Counted from the first letter of the stretch, positions 11,901 through 24,490 are shown. The stretch: DNA of 64,000 bases from Dysidea avara (GCF_963678975.1 NC_089275.1:38850819-38914818); one strand, 5' to 3'. Notes: generated by a model from the letters alone, not told the origin. Program-made: numbers and translations.

Positions 11901-14900
11901 TTTTGTTCTTCTTGTCAGTAACAAACTGGTGTGACACGCTGGTTTCCATCACCACACAACACTCTTATTCTACCCGTCTTGATATGTGAACAACAGGAAA
12001 TGCATCACTATCGCCACACAAATACTGTAACATGCGCAAATCTTGGCATCCCTCAGCAACAATTTGTGGTAGTTCTCTTTCAATACTACAGGTAAGACTA
12101 GTAGGAATTGTGTAGTAGAAGCTGAATTATTCCCTAGTTTTTCTTAAGCATTAGGCCTTCATTGACAACATTAACAGCCTTCATTGCTATCTCTACTCAT
12201 GGGAATGTGTGCACGTGAATGAATTACCTGAGACGTTATCCCAACTTTTCTGGGATCAGTAAGAACAACTTTGGTACCGGAAATGTGCCAGCATGATTTT
12301 TTTAGGCATGGGTGCTTATACTGAAAGCAAAAAGTCCCTGCGCCTAAACAAATATACACGCGAGACTACTATAGTATATATATGTAGCTATTGTTTAGTA
12401 CAGCGTATGTAAATGATACTTACTGGTGATCTTCTTGCATGATTGTCATGATACAATGACATAGTTGAGGTAGGTCTGGGAAGTTCATGTTGTCTACCAA
12501 AATGGAGATCTGGTTCATCTTCCTGTAGAATAAAGCAATAACATAATACTTTATGCTCTAATTAAGAGTGAAACAAGAGGTATAATATGAAAGACCACTC
12601 AATCGGCTTTTTAGATTGACAAACTCTAGAGTAATTTTGGAAGCTATCATAACTCTTCATGGGTTTGACCTATCACCATGAGTTTAGACCAAATTCAAAA
12701 CTCACATTATGGGTTTCCGGGTACATTCAATTGCAAAAGCTATAAGTGCAAGACCTCTTTTTTTTGCAGATATGGTCACAAATGACTAAAGAGATTAATA
12801 ATTATATTGTTTAATGGAAAGTAATCTTGGGTGGCTAAATCTTACAGATTGTTTTGTGTTGTCATGGAATCATCTATTGCTTCTCCAGCACCTCCAAGTG
12901 TATTAAGCACCTCTAATAATAATTATCATTGAAATAGAGATTCACTCCATATAATTATATACAAGTACAAGGAATTTTAAGTTCAATCAGGATTGTAGGC
13001 ATAAACAACACTGAAACAAGGGAGGTTGCCTCCACCTGAAGATACGGTAGACATTTAATCCCTACTTCTATACCCATTATTAAAGTAGGGATTAAAATCC
13101 ACTATATAGTAGGTGACCTTTCCTGTTGCACAACATTTTATGCTTATAATCCCTAATAAAACTTAAAAGTTCTTGTGTTAGTTTATTTATTTTTTGTAAC
13201 ATAGTCAACCAGTGCATACCAGGGGGGGTAGGACAAGCCCACGTGAACTGATATATATTATATTGAGCAATTCTTGAAAGTATTTTACATGAGCCAATGG
13301 TTACTGTACAAAATATCAGTGAAGAGGTTAGATAAGGTTCAATAGATATTTGAACTCTACTGTGTTTGTATGTTACAATGATGTGATTTTTGTGAAGAAC
13401 AACAGAAGAAATCAGCGTTCCAAAATAACAATACATTGAGGTCACCAATTCACCACTGACAGTCCCCGCATTTATCAAACAGCCACAAATGATAGTCAGT
13501 GGCAGATATATTCCTTTAGAGAGATAGATAAATCAGTTTTTTTAGAATATAATAATTATTTTACTAGTGCTAAGGGCCTTATGTAACTCCATTACCTATA
13601 TTCACGTGGGCTTGTACCACCCCCTGAGTGTATACGTACCTCATCAAAAATAGAACGGCATCATACTTAATATTTACGCATGAAGCTGTGCCCAAGTATC
13701 AATTACTGAGAAAGTGAAGTGGCCATTATGCTAAATTTTCAGCTATGTATAGCTTGTTACACAGCGTTACAAATGAAGGACATTACTAGAAATGCCTCTG
13801 CAATCAATCCAGTAATTACGGTAGAAACCATCACATGCACTATGAATCAATGTCTTTTACTGTCAGCGAGAAGAAATAGGACACAAAGAAGGACAAAGAC
13901 AAACCCATTTTGAGGAAAAGTGCAAACCTCCATGATCTCTAATAGTGACATATATTTTGGAAATGCTTTGTAAAGACTTATAATCTTTCTGAAAGAGCAA
14001 CACTTAACTATGAAATAGTACTATAATAATAGTGATTCTAGCTAGTTAGTTACTGTAGCTATCATGGGGCAATGAAGTAGACCAAAGCGTGATGGGGCCT
14101 AGATGACGGATGAATTATAAAAACTCTGAGATACTGCTTTAGACTATGTATTTTCACCATGTGATCATCCATAATTTTCTGCATTTTCACAAGCGTACAG
14201 AGAGTACTCTTTTTACTTACCCATTCCCTCCTACCCAAAATTGTACTATAATGTTGACACTATACTGTATCTGAATAACCAGTGTTACTTCCTCAATGCA
14301 TCTGCCTGCTTCATCCTCTGATGTGTCACATTGTTGGCATTGACAGAATGTTGGTAATTTGGAGCCCTGTGTACACTACTTATCTATGTACATAGCTACG
14401 TAGCCCACAAATTCAATCATTCAGTCTTCAGCTGCAACTTAGCTTCCTCTACCTTTAGCATTCTAGCTGAATGCCATTGCTAAATTGTTTTAAAAATTAT
14501 TTTTTTACATGTAGCTACTGACCAACATTAGGCCTGAGTCAAATAAGCTCCCAAAACATTTTCAGGAATTGCCCACAATTTTCACCTATTATGCTCTTCA
14601 GCATTCCCATTATGCTTGCATTATGCTCCTAGGTTAGCAACATTTCTTACGATTATGTTGGAATATTTAATAAGTGAATGCTTTATTAGAGTATTTCACT
14701 ACAAAGTGACTGTTCTATTAGAGAGTATCTATCTAATGAACTATGTACAATGCATTTCAGTGCTCTAATGCAGTTTGCAATTTCCACTGACTGCTCTATT
14801 AGGGAGTATCGATCTGTTTTCAAGGAATTGAGCTCCATAGCTTGAAATATCCACCTAATATGCCAGCATTATACTGGCATATATAGCATTCCAGCCTATT

Positions 14901-17900
14901 ATGCTTTATTACGCTGGCTTATTTGACACAGGCCTAACCAACATATTATTTTAAAAGCATACAAGTGTGAATTTCCCCCTCCCTCCTAGCATACTCTCTG
15001 CACTCTATGCTGAAAATGATGGATGGGTTTATCACAACAGTAAATTTCTGATGACTGAGAATGATGGGTGTATATACTGCAAGTGCAATACAGTCCTCAT
15101 AGCTATGGTTCATATATATGTCACATTAATAACTACACATAACTGCTGTGTACCTCACTGGATTCAGTTTCTGCATCATATTTATCAACATCACTTGATG
15201 ATACTGGATCTTCCTTGATTGTTGCAAAAGTGGGAGTCTTTGGCCTTTTCGTTCGCTACATTTAAGAAAAGAACTTTGATTTAATACATTTGTATGCATG
15301 TTGTAGCTACTATTATATAGTTATATTATATCATGCTTACTAGGGATATGGCTGAAATATCCATGAGTACACAGTGCTGGAGGGAGACTGTGTGTACTCC
15401 AAGTAATAATCAGATATAGAAAAGATCAGAGATAGCAATAATTTATAGTGAAACAGTACATGTTGGTGGCCAAAATCAGTAAAATCTTAGATGGACTAGG
15501 CATTTGAAAGAGCTTTTAGCAATGCCATACCCACCTCTCTTGCTTACTGAGTTATTCATGAAGGAGACAACAGTTCATCAACATTGGACTCAGCAATGCA
15601 GGTAAAAAATTGTTAGTTGATTTAAGTACTTCCTTACTGTTTAGGTAAAGATTTTGCAGTATGTGTGAAGTTATACCATATGTATAGTAGCAAGCATCAC
15701 AAACTGTGATTATTCATATATGTGACCAGATTTTACAAAACTGATCCAAATTGCACATCAGGCAAAATGAAACAAACACTACCAGTGGATAGTTACACTA
15801 TCATGCTAGTGGTTTTGATCATCAGCATTATTCAAACAACTAGTACTCTGACTGGTTTTAAGAGATGTCTTGTCTGGATAGTGTGGAGAGCTCAAGTGGC
15901 AATTCTGGACTTGTGAAGAACCTGGCTTGGCAATAATCAATGGTATACTGGTGGATGGCCTGATATAGTTGGCCAGACATTTTTTGTGTTGATTTTACTG
16001 CATATCAGCCACTAAGAAGCATTGCCTTCATTTTGAATTCTATCTTTTATCCACCCCACCACCCCCACTCCCCCACCCCTTTGTGAGCCTCGTGATACCA
16101 CTTCACTTGTCAAACTGCTAAGATCTTCTTATCTTACTTGGCAGGAAACTCTACAAGCAGTTGCAAGTACTGGAAGTGGTCTGAAAGGTAGCATTCATGT
16201 CTTGTGTAAATTTTTTATGCGTGCTTGCTATCCTTGGAATGACTCCAGTTCTTTAAACCCGTTCTTCTAATGTGCAATTTGGATCGTTTTCCAAAATTAC
16301 ATATTTGCTATGGTATATCAAGTATATACCACAGTGCAGTGCTTTTGATCTTCATCACAAGTGTATAATATTAATATAATATACTGTATATTGTTTAGGA
16401 AGGGGCTATTTGTCTGGTTCTGTACATATTTAAAAAAACTTAGCCTGCATGCAGACAAAAAAGGTAATGAAAACAAAAAAAGGAACCACAAAACTTCCAC
16501 GACTCAAACCTGGATCACTGGTGTGAAAGGTGAGTGTGATACCAACTGTGCTACCACTGCTACCACTGCTACCACTGCTAGCTCCACAGCTCTCTTACTT
16601 TTCTATCTTATAAATGTGATTTAATAAGTAACCTGCATATAGTAAGAAGACTGGATGAAGAAGAAACCAAAGCTGAACCTGACCCTAACACTAACCTTAA
16701 GTTTGACTGTCAAGCATAATGATGTCCTTCAGTAGCTCATCTCGAACACACCAAACTTACCTTTATACAAATCAACTAATGTATTTGATACTTGAGCTAT
16801 AATGAGTGAGAGCCAGACGAATAACCTGCATAAGTCGGTATCTGGAACAGCCATTACTTATGTATTGTTTAATGGTTCTGCTATGCTGCCATATTGCATG
16901 ATACTTATTTTGACTTGTGTTGATGATGGTTGTTTTGGCACCGTAGGTGTGCAATATTGTAGTTCTATGTTGACTAATGAGGTTTTGAGGGTCAGCCACT
17001 TGGGCTAGTTTGAACCAACAAGTACTGTATTTATTGGATCACTGCATGAGCCTAAAGAAACCTTGCTACACCCAGAGCTAGTCTCCAGATGGAAAGTAGT
17101 GGACCGGTGTCTCCTGCACAAGATCCTACATTAATTTTAAAGACGTGATTAAGTGATACATATATATGTGTATCATGAGTGTACGGTAAGTAAGATGTGA
17201 TCATATTCACCAACATATTATATGTATTCATGCATATAGCTATAGCTACAGTACATGTATATGTAGACAGTATATATAAAAGTTTGGAAAACATTGTGAC
17301 CTAATTTGGGAAAACCATTGATCTATGCACATCAATACATTGTGAGATATGTGATTTTAAACCAATATAGCTTGGGGAGGTTAAAGCTACATGCAAGTTT
17401 GAAATTTTCACTGTGAATGCAGCCACCATAGTGTTTATCTCACTTTAATCCATAGCAAGCTATAACTATAACCATGATTTTCAGCAGCTTTTTTCACAAC
17501 GGTTTCTGTAACACAAGCACATCTCCATGGATGGTGCATGATGGCGTGGTGGGTGGGTGGGTGGACAATTGGTAATTATGGACAGAAATGGCCAAGTCAG
17601 CCCAAGTGGGTCATATGGTGTTTCCATCCTTAATATTGGGCCACCTGTACATGTGCAACTGAAAACATGAAAGAAGTTTATATACTGTCCAAGGCTGTCC
17701 ATGTATCTAACCTCATGTTTCAGCTGGCCAAGGCATTACAAGGTGCCAGAGCATTCCCAGAGGCAGGCACATGTCTCTAGAAATCCACTCATAAAAAGCA
17801 GCCAGTGGCATGGCTGTGGTGCAAATGTGTAATGTATTGGTGTGGCTATCCATTCATGGTGAAAAGTAAACATTTGGTCACATCTTATTGATACATACGT

Positions 17901-18767
17901 ATAACAGTCAATACACATAATGCACTTACCAAAACGCGATCACGGATCTGTCGGAGAAGTCCTTTTCCCTATAATAAAAGTATTTTTATTAGTAGCATAA
18001 GAAAACTGAATTAGCTACAAGGAAGTATATACTTCAGGAATACCAAAAAGAGGTGAAATAAAATAAAAACTAATTTGCATCTGAATCTAAAGTCACTTTT
18101 ACCCACTGTATAGTTATACTATTTTCTGTTATTTTTGTCATGCAATTCATCCGTGATATGTATGGAAATGTATAAAGGATGCTTGAACACCAATCTCCAG
18201 TCTAGTCTTGAAACAGAAATCATAGCACATCTTCAGTCAGTTTCAACTATGAATATCATTTATTGTAAAGTGCATAGTTTTAGTTTGTGTTCATGCATAT
18301 AATATATATATATATAAATATGCATTAATGTTTATAAAAGGATAAATAGGAACGTATATAAATACACCGTATGTATTTAAAGGTATAAAATAATTATTGT
18401 TCATCTTGACAGATGTTTGGTGACATGAGATACTGTATGCAAACATTAGTTGCAACTTGTGGTGCATTTAAATACTCACAAAATTCTGAGGAAGTAATTT
18501 GAACAACTCAAGATTTCCATAATGAGGATTTTGCTGTTGGTTAGTCACAGATTCTCTCAATGCCCGATAAAACTGTCGGGGATTCTGGTCAATTTTAGAC
18601 AACAGTTTACGGACCACATCAGAGTTAGTAGCAGAGCCAACTTGCAATGACTTACTTAGGTTATCATTCTCAGCAATGGTCACTATATTATACTTAATCA
18701 AATATGCACTAGCTGCAATGAAGTCTAGTCTTTCCACAATAGAAGGTATGAATTCCAATATTGACAT
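7450..18767 (-). CDS. Gene A: CARD-coiled-coil adaptor, 6 exons
   Basis: Exons on the minus strand are 18767-18480 (CARD), 17968-17930, 15255-15154, 12522-12424, 9190-9107 and 8964-7450. Each has an AG acceptor and a GT donor (GTAAGT in most, GTGAGT after the CARD, GTACAC after exon 3). All lengths (288, 39, 102, 99, 84) are multiples of three and all junctions are phase 0. Predicted product is about 708 residues. Linker exons read GKGLLRQIRDRVL; RTKRPKTPTF with an acidic SSSDVDKYDAETESSE end; EDEPDLHFGRQ...HARRSP; and SPGGRSRTISQNSLPV. No transmembrane segment, kinase, PDZ or GUK domain is visible. The layout resembles CARD9-type signalling adaptors that assemble filaments in the cytoplasm, an inference from architecture. 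The introns hold a minisatellite array, a foldback MITE and a hAT MITE. Small exons could have been missed. Confidence 0.72.
9325..9539. mobile_element. Foldback MITE, degenerate copy (family of 46008-46318)
   Basis: It begins TCTAATCTAAAACAGCCAAG and ends TTTTACAGCTTGG. Inside are GTTGTGAAATC, GGTGTTAATGCCAGTCATTT and GCAGCCATTTCTTGG, the same ordered words as at 46008-46318 and 38090-38290. It lies in gene A intron 5. Confidence 0.6.
9636..9700 (+). repeat. Dispersed CTACCAGTTRGGCAC motif, copy 2
   Basis: TTACCAGTTAGGCACTGGAG, then ACAGAAGGCAGAGCCTGTTC. It matches 1690-1765 directly and 46436-46490 inverted. It sits between the foldback MITE and the minisatellite array. Confidence 0.5.
9885..11262 (+). 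repeat. Minisatellite array, unit about GTAGCTGAACTCTCTACAGG GTGACTTGT
   Basis: Dozens of degenerate copies of a roughly 30-45 base unit whose core is TGTAGCTGAACTCTCTACAG followed by GGTGACTTGTTTG. Copies vary in spacing and carry small indels, so this is an old or fast-drifting array rather than a perfect tandem repeat. It is interrupted at about 10436-10640 by an (ATT)n plus LINE-tail-like insert (TTATACACAGAAGAGGGGAA). It lies wholly within gene A intron 5. The same unit forms the array at 44225-45825 in reverse orientation. Confidence 0.85.
11500..11960 (+). repeat. Dispersed repeat shared with 39237-39730
   Basis: Matching ordered words in the two places include ATGGGTTGAGGTTTGATGCA / ATGGTTTGAGCTATGAT, AATTTTCAGTTTCTTTCCA / GATTTTCAAGCTATTTCCA and AGTAGTTTACCCTGTAGGTA / AGTGGTTTACCTGCAAGCA, then a shared ACACGCTGGTTTC / GTATGCTGGCTTTC end. 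Orientation is the same. No coding capacity was recognised in either copy. Confidence 0.5.
11961..13018. other. Gene A introns 5/4 sequence apart from exon 4
   Basis: Apart from exon 4 of gene A (12424-12522), no other exon or recognised repeat was seen. Confidence 0.4.
13019..13117. repeat. Short hairpin element, copy 1
   Basis: Left arm GGTTGCCTCCACCTGAAGAT ... ATTTAATCCCTACTT pairs with AAGTAGGGATTAAAATCC ... GTAGGTGACC on the right. The same hairpin with a different loop occurs at 23310-23416, and the word CATTTAATCCCTACTTCAGT recurs at 57661. This is MITE-like. Confidence 0.6.
13118..14528. other. Gene A intron sequence, nothing recognised
   Basis: Part of the intron between exons 3 and 4. 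No supportable exon or structured repeat was seen before the hAT MITE at 14529. Confidence 0.4.
14529..14936. mobile_element. hAT-type MITE with 8-bp target duplication
   Basis: Terminal inverted repeats are TAGGCCTGAGTCAAATAAGC on the left and the complement of TAGGCCTGTGTCAAATAAGC on the right. The element is flanked by identical 8-mers ACCAACAT (14521-14528 and 14937-14944). It is 408 bp and non-coding. Internal palindromic words include TATGCCAGCATTATACTGGC, and it carries the CTCTATTAGAG motif found widely in the window. Related copies are 53962-54357 and 58585-58890. It lies in gene A intron 3. Confidence 0.85.
15257..17929. other. Gene A intron 2, mostly unrecognised
   Basis: Contains a short tandem (ACCACTGCT)n near 16543-16580 and a C-rich tract CCACCCCACCACCCCCACTC near 16055. 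No exon fitting the gene A phase was found apart from exons 2 and 3 at its borders. Confidence 0.4.
18480..18767 (-). CDS. Gene A exon 1: CARD-like domain
   Basis: The exon encodes 96 residues, starting MSILEFIPSIVERLDF and ending LFKLLPQNF before GTGAGT. Residues align without large gaps to the first exons of genes B and C: L-D near 14, a YLIKYNIVT segment near 22-31 matching PYLVKYNVIS and PYLVKRGVLS, and F-RALRESV near 68-76 matching FCKALEESV and FLEALEESL. Six short amphipathic helices and about 95 residues fit a CARD (death-fold) domain. Sequence identity to known CARDs is low, so a related death-fold subtype is possible. Confidence 0.7.
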
Positions 18768-20690
18768 TTTAAACTTGTACCTTTAGCCAGTGTCCAATTA
18801 TGAAACTTTCAAAATTTACCTGCAATGTACAACAACATTACAAAGTGTGTTTGCATGCTTCATAATTAAACAGAGTCAAATATTGTTTAATCGTACTGCA
18901 CGCCCCCCCTTTGTGCAGTACAAATGGCATCATTTCATTGCTATATATCAATAGGGTTTATAACGTGACATAATTGCAATCAATGTGAAGAACTAAGCTA
19001 AGTCATACATGCCCTTAGGAGAGGTCGCTAGTTAAAGCTACCAAGTAAATTTCAGCCTAAGATGTCCCAGCATGAAGTAACTGTCTATCTAGATAAAGAC
19101 GAGCATTACTAAATTTGTGCCACGTATATGTATCTATGTATGCATGTATAGTATATTATACAGTAACTATCTGTGAAATAATTTCCATAACTGCATAGCG
19201 TCATGCACTTTCCTCTGTTATGTAAACAATGTAGTAGATTATGTAGATCGAGAGCTCATAAATAATAATATGATCTCTTGATTGGTTGCATACACAAACA
19301 ACAACTCATCATTGGAAGTAGTGACATAACTAATCAAAACACTAACTACTGTGTGTACATTAGATGTCTGCATTGTAGAAATGCAAATCTACACCCAAGA
19401 CCAAGTTCACTATCTGCAAACTTTTACGCAATAAATACTCATCTTTTGTTAGAATAAGATACTGTTTAATACTAATTTTGGTATTCAAAATTAGAGAGCT
19501 AGCTACTGTACTTTTGTACAGCTACACTTCAATTTTCCTGAATACAAAAGTAGCTATATGTATACTGCAAATCAACATTGCAGTTGTTTTATTATTATAC
19601 ACAATTGCATAACTAGCTATATAAACAACTAAACTAGCAATTAATTACCAACCATAAGCTTCAGGAAAGTGGTCGCTAGATTTCCCCCGCTATAGAGCAT
19701 ATGCCATAGGGAGAGTCCCTAGGTTTTCCCCGTTTTGTAATAGTTTATATATTAAATTAGTGCACAGAACTACGGAACACCGCATGAGCTCTTTTCTTCT
19801 TTTTATTGACCGAGCTGCCTGAAAGTAGCCGCTATGTATACTCATATTAAGGGTTCTCCGCCATATGACACTGAATTGGCTATCATAGCTATGCAGTAGC
19901 CACTATAATGCCGTTACACCCAAAGCACCATTATTATTATTATTTTATTATTATTATTAATAATAATACTTTACAATACAAGTACTGTATGTATTGATGG
20001 TCTGCCAACAACTTGTACTGGCAGCCAGGAAATTACTTAATTACAAAACTAATTATAATTACAAAACTAATCGTCACTTAATTACAAAACTACTTATACT
20101 TAATTACGAAACTAATTAATGTACTATATGAACTTCCTTAGTATGCTAAGTGTTGCTAAGATATCTGTTTACATATAGATCCCAAGACGAAGTGCCCCGC
20201 TGCGGCCAATTACAAACGGCAAAGTTTAGTGCGTAGCTAGCGCTGTATTCGTTCGTGCACTTCTTTTCAGTGAATTAATATAGCAGTAAAATCGGTTAGC
20301 TGTAGCTACTGTACGTACATATAGACGTAGGTATAATATACTCAGCCGGCGCCGGTAACGGAGAGCCCAAGAAACACTGTATTGTAGTATACCGTCTATG
20401 ATTATGTAGCTATACAGTATATATCGCTTACCACTATATGAAATCATCATGACATCATGTGTCTATGTAATTACGGTTATATTTGAAGTCTTCGTAACGA
20501 AGCTTAAAATTTATACTTGCGATTGTTAGTCTAATGTACGAGAACCGCAGACCATGCATGTGCACCACACTCGAGACCACACTCGAGACCACACTGTACA
20601 TTATCGAATGACAGCATAAAACTGCATCATATATATGTATACACAAAATCATAAGTAATTGATAGTAACTAGCTAAATCTAGACTAGCTG
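18768..20690. other. Upstream of gene A; AT-rich, with an AATTACAAAACT repeat
   Basis: This should hold the gene A promoter, but no TATA or Inr could be chosen with confidence. At 19930-20125 an (ATT)n tract is followed by four copies of TTAATTACAAAACTA-type text. A C-rich run CGCCCCCCCTTTG lies at 18902. Confidence 0.4.
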
Positions 20691-20699
20691 GCTCAGCAA

Positions 20700-21010
20700 C
20701 TGATTTTTTTGTAATAATATGTTACAATTACAACTTTAAACAGGCTGTAGGACCAGGTGCTCTACAGACCTTCAGCACTTGTGCTGTAAAGCCTTAATAA
20801 ATAAAATAATAAATAAATAAACAAGAGTTAGAACAATAAACAGTTAACAACTGATGTGATAGAAGCACCTGACCCTCAGATATTGCAAGGTCAAGTGCTC
20901 CAATAGTCACTGGGCTGCCATGATGAGACCTGGCTCCATGCACGCAGGTTACAGCTGATCTCAGTAAAGAAAAACTGGTGGAGCTTCTAATCCATGGATA
21001 CCACACCTAG
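20700..21010 (-). pseudogene. Retroelement 3' fragment (endonuclease-like C-terminus and tail)
   Basis: The minus strand from about 21006 reads STSFSLLRSAVTCVHGARS ... LDLAISEGQV, the same family as SFSLLHSAIQCIRGARSS at 43620-44090. It is followed by an AAT-rich tract and a tail with CTTTACAGCACAAGTGCTG, AAGGTCTGTAGAGCACC. Only about 60 codons remain. This is a dead 3' end of a reverse-transcribing element. Confidence 0.55.
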
Positions 21011-21064
21011 TTGGCTCAGTACAGACTGATTATTTAATTGATTGGAACTGCTGTGAGTTGACAA

Positions 21065-21896
21065 CTGATAGCTTAGCTATTTTTTTTTTCGATTAGCATA
21101 CTAAAGGATAAAGGCTTATGCCTGTACATCCATAAACAAATTATGTACTTAGATATTCTAATTACTATACAAAATCAAATAAGCAATTACTGTAATGTCT
21201 GTCCAGCAGTGTTTTAAAATCATTGACAGAGGGAGAATCAACAATAGATTGGGATAATGAATTCCAGTCATTGATTACTCCGGCTGTTACTATGAAAAAT
21301 AGTTCTTGTATATGAATTAGTGTTATGTTTGAATACTGAATTTCTTTGTGTGACCTCTTGTTGCAGTAGAAGTGGATGGGGTAAATAAATGAATGTCTAT
21401 GTCATAATTGCCTTTGAGAGTTTGGTACAAGTAGATCAAGTCAACCCTTTGTCTACAGTGTTGTAAAGATGGTAGGTTTAGATGTCTTAATCTGTTGTAG
21501 TATGATAAATGGTGGAATCATTCTGGTTGCTTTACGCTGTATTCTTTCAAGTTTTTGATTGTCAAGTGTGTAAGAAGGTCCCCATATGACACTGCTATAT
21601 TCAACAATTGGGCGAACAAGTGTTTTTTATAGTTTTACCATGACATCAGAGTCTTTACACTCAAATGATTTACAGATGAGACCTAGAATATGGTAGGCCT
21701 TTTTAACTACCGTGTCTGTGTGAATATGAAATTTTAATTTTGAGTCAATTTGTATGCCAAGATCTCGAATGTTATCCAATAGCTCCAGCTGGATTCCTGC
21801 TATTATAGTATAATTGCCGGTGTATGGAGCATTGCCAATATGTAAGACTTTGCATTTTAAAATATTAAGATAATAACCAATGTTTTGACCAGTCAA
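21065..21896 (-). pseudogene. LINE fragment b: reverse transcriptase C-terminal part
   Basis: The minus strand from 21896 reads NIGYYLNILKCKVLHIG ... IRDLGIQIDSKLKFHIHTD ... KKAYHILGLICKSFECKD, then (after frameshifts) VRPIVEYSSVIWGPSYT, LERIQRKATRMIP and WNSLSQSIVDSPSVNDFK. These are the thumb and C-terminal landmarks of Jockey/CR1-like non-LTR reverse transcriptases. It ends in a short poly-A on the minus strand at about 21080. The 5' part is missing, as is usual for LINE insertions, and multiple stops make it dead. Confidence 0.75.
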
Positions 21897-21904
21897 GCAA
21901 GATA

Positions 21905-22930
21905 TATATGATTATGATTAAATACAGGTAAAGGCAAAGCCTGTATACCTGATCAATACATTAACATTATACAAAGTAAATCTAAAATAATTGTCTAACA
22001 GCAATTTAAAAGTGTTAATTGAAGTACTTTCTTCAACGGAGGTAGGAAAAACTGTTCCAATCATTAATCATTCTATTCATAATGTAATTTGATCTCATAA
22101 TCTTGAATGCTGTTTGGTAATAGTAGTAGTAGTGGAGTAGGTCTATAGATTAGTAAAGTCAGAGCTGAAGTAATCATTAAGAATTTCTCGAGGATTTTGC
22201 ATAGAAAAATTAGATCACCCCTCTGCATGGCGTCTATATAACAGAGATGGTAAGGATAATAGCGACAGCTAGGATTTTTCATGCAATGATGGGAGGAGAT
22301 GGGTAGCTCTACGTTGTACTGTTTCAACCTTTCTCTGATCAAGAGTAAATAGTGGTCCCCAAATGGCATTACTGTATTCCAAGATGGGTCGAACTAGTGT
22401 GGTAAACAACTTAGACAACATATCCGAGTCAAGATATTCAAAGGATTTCTTGATCATGCCAAGTACTCTTTTAGCTTTGGTTGTAACTTTAATGGGTATG
22501 ATCATGGAACGTAAGCTTGTCATAAAAGAGAATTCCGAGGTCATTGTGGGATGTAACAGTGTCAATTGGAATTCCATTAAGACAATAGAAGCCATGAAAA
22601 TGAGCTGGGCCAAGATGGAGATGCTTACATTAAATTTCAATTGCCAGAGTTGTGACCATCTGTAAAGCCGATTTAAGTCATTCTGTAATGTAACATATAG
22701 TCTTCCTCATTTCTTAAATCTCTGCAAACATGAACACAGGGCTAGACACAATTGATGGAATGTCATTGACAAACATTATGAAAAGAAACGGACCTAACAC
22801 AAATCCTTGAGGGACACCGCTGGAGACTGGAGAGGAACGAGACTTACATGTGTATCCATTCAATACAACTTGTTGTTTTGTTAGATAATAAGTTTTCAAT
22901 CCAATATATATAATATTATATACATACACT
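21905..22930 (-). pseudogene. LINE fragment a: reverse transcriptase, damaged catalytic motif
   Basis: The minus strand from 22929 reads QQVVLNGYTCKSRSSPVSS then GVPQGFVLGPFLFIMFVND, the RT palm. The expected FADD catalytic box reads FMFAEI, so the aspartates are lost. After frameshifts it continues KAKRVLGMIKKSFEYLD, VRPILEYSNAIWGP and VETVQRRATHLLPSL, then YRRRGD-like MQRGDLIFLCKIL. The 3' tail near 21905 reads CAGGCTTTGCCTTTACCTG. It is the same superfamily as fragment b, immediately downstream, but a separate insertion. Confidence 0.78.
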
Positions 22931-23309
22931 CACACTACTTAATTGCTGTTCCCACACTGATTTTGTTCCTTTAGTATGATCTGACTGTGGTTGCACAAGA
23001 CCGAAGATTAGCTTTATTGTACTTGTTTCATCAAATTTAATAACGATGGTTCTCTCTATATTACACAGCACAATATACCAATACAATTATTAATACAGGG
23101 CCTGACAGGGGTTAATGCTGAGTAGCATGTAATCTGAACAATGATTAAGTTAGTTATTGCATGCTCTTAATTAATTGGAAATGGGTGATGAAGTTTTCTG
23201 AGGAAATAGTCTAGCTGGCAACACATTCCAAACTGATAATTATAGCTAGCTACAAGCATTAGGAAAATAAGAATTAATCTTTAAGGATAATAGAAAAAAG
23301 GTAGAGAAA
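22931..23309. other. Non-coding stretch, nothing recognised
   Basis: Intergenic between genes A and B. No exon or structured repeat was seen. Confidence 0.4.
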
Positions 23310-23416
23310 CAGGGAGGTTGCTTGCACCTGCTGATATACTAGCAGACATTAAATCCCTAATTCAGTAATGCATGGGTAGACTGAATTAGGGATTACATGT
23401 CCACTAGTATATCTAC
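23310..23416. repeat. Short hairpin element, copy 2
   Basis: Arms CTTGCACCTGCTGATATACT ... AAATCCCTAATTCAGT and ACTGAATTAGGGATTACAT ... AGTATATCTACAGGCAAG fold on each other with a loop of about 12 bases. Same family as 13019-13117. Confidence 0.65.
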
Positions 23417-24480
23417 AGGCAAGGGGTCTGAAACCAAGCAAAATTGCCTACGAGATTTCAAAATCTTTAGCAAGATACTGGTGAAGATTTCAAGACTTCA
23501 AGATTAGTAATATCAGTGTGTATCCAAAAATTTTTAAATTTTCAGATTTTGATTCCCGAGATTTCTAGTAAAGCCAGATATCAAGATTGACCTATGAGAT
23601 TTCCAGCTTGTTTCAGACACCTCTTCTACAGGTGTAGGAGACCCCCCTTGTTTCCCTAGCTACTTTTTCTATGATCCCTAAAATTCTTAATATTCCTAAC
23701 ACTACTTGTTTACTTTTTAATAACATTATGTATTATGACTGGTGATGTTTACTTTTTAATAATATTATGTATTATGACTGGTGAACCTGCGCATACCGCA
23801 TCAAAAGTAATAATGGCATCATAAGTAATGTTTTTGATTGAATGCGCGCCCCAAATATCAATTGCTGACTCGAAAGTGAAATGACCATTACGTTTCACTT
23901 TCAGCTATCTTCAGCCCACTACAGCTCACTCTACCTTTTGCACTATTCACTCAAGTAGTCTTTGTGAGACTAGACCATTTTGTATTCTTCATAGAAAGTA
24001 GCCCTACATCTTTATGCTCTACTGTCCATACATATTTCACTGTGTTCTCATTCCTTCTTTTCATGCATTTAAATGTGAAATGCTATAGTCACTATACTTC
24101 ATGCAGGTGTACAGTAGTACAACCTCCCTTAGTAGCCACCTTAAACCAAACAACCACCTTTGTAGGTCCCAAATGTAAGGTTATAACTTCATGAGCTGCT
24201 TTAACAAGGCCACCTGTAATTGGGGTTATATACATACTTTGATTCCGTAAGCGGCCATCTTCCCGATACTCTTATAATAACTTACAGTCGTAGGCCATAA
24301 AATGACTTCTATTTAGTCACCTATCTGAGAATTGATGCATTAAAAATATACAGCAGCCAAAACCTCATATGCTGCTGTACTTTTTTACTGTCAGTGCGTG
24401 CATCTTGTTTAAATAGCTATCAAGCTACAGGATAAATACCACAGCTCAATTACCACCATTATCAAATGACTGTGTGACAA
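23417..24480. other. Intergenic, with a 40-bp tandem duplication
   Basis: GTTTACTTTTTAATAA then ATTATGTATTATGACTGGTG occurs twice in tandem (23707-23786). Words of the ACCACCTT...GTAGGTCCC type near 24130-24230 weakly resemble the 76-bp tandem repeat at 25615. No exon seen. Confidence 0.45.
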
Positions 24481-24484
24481 ATTA

Positions 24485-24490
24485 TTTATT
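24485..24490 (-). promoter_or_regulatory. Polyadenylation signal AATAAA for gene B
   Basis: AATAAA on the minus strand about 48 bases downstream of the gene B stop codon. The position is reasonable for a short 3' UTR. Confidence 0.4.

Noticed and set aside
20455-20652. Small minus-strand open frame near 20.5 kb
   Set aside because: No family resemblance, no splice partners, and composition like the surrounding non-coding DNA.
22714-22929. Active reverse transcriptase
   Set aside because: The catalytic FADD box reads FAEI, and stops and frameshifts follow; it is a dead LINE.
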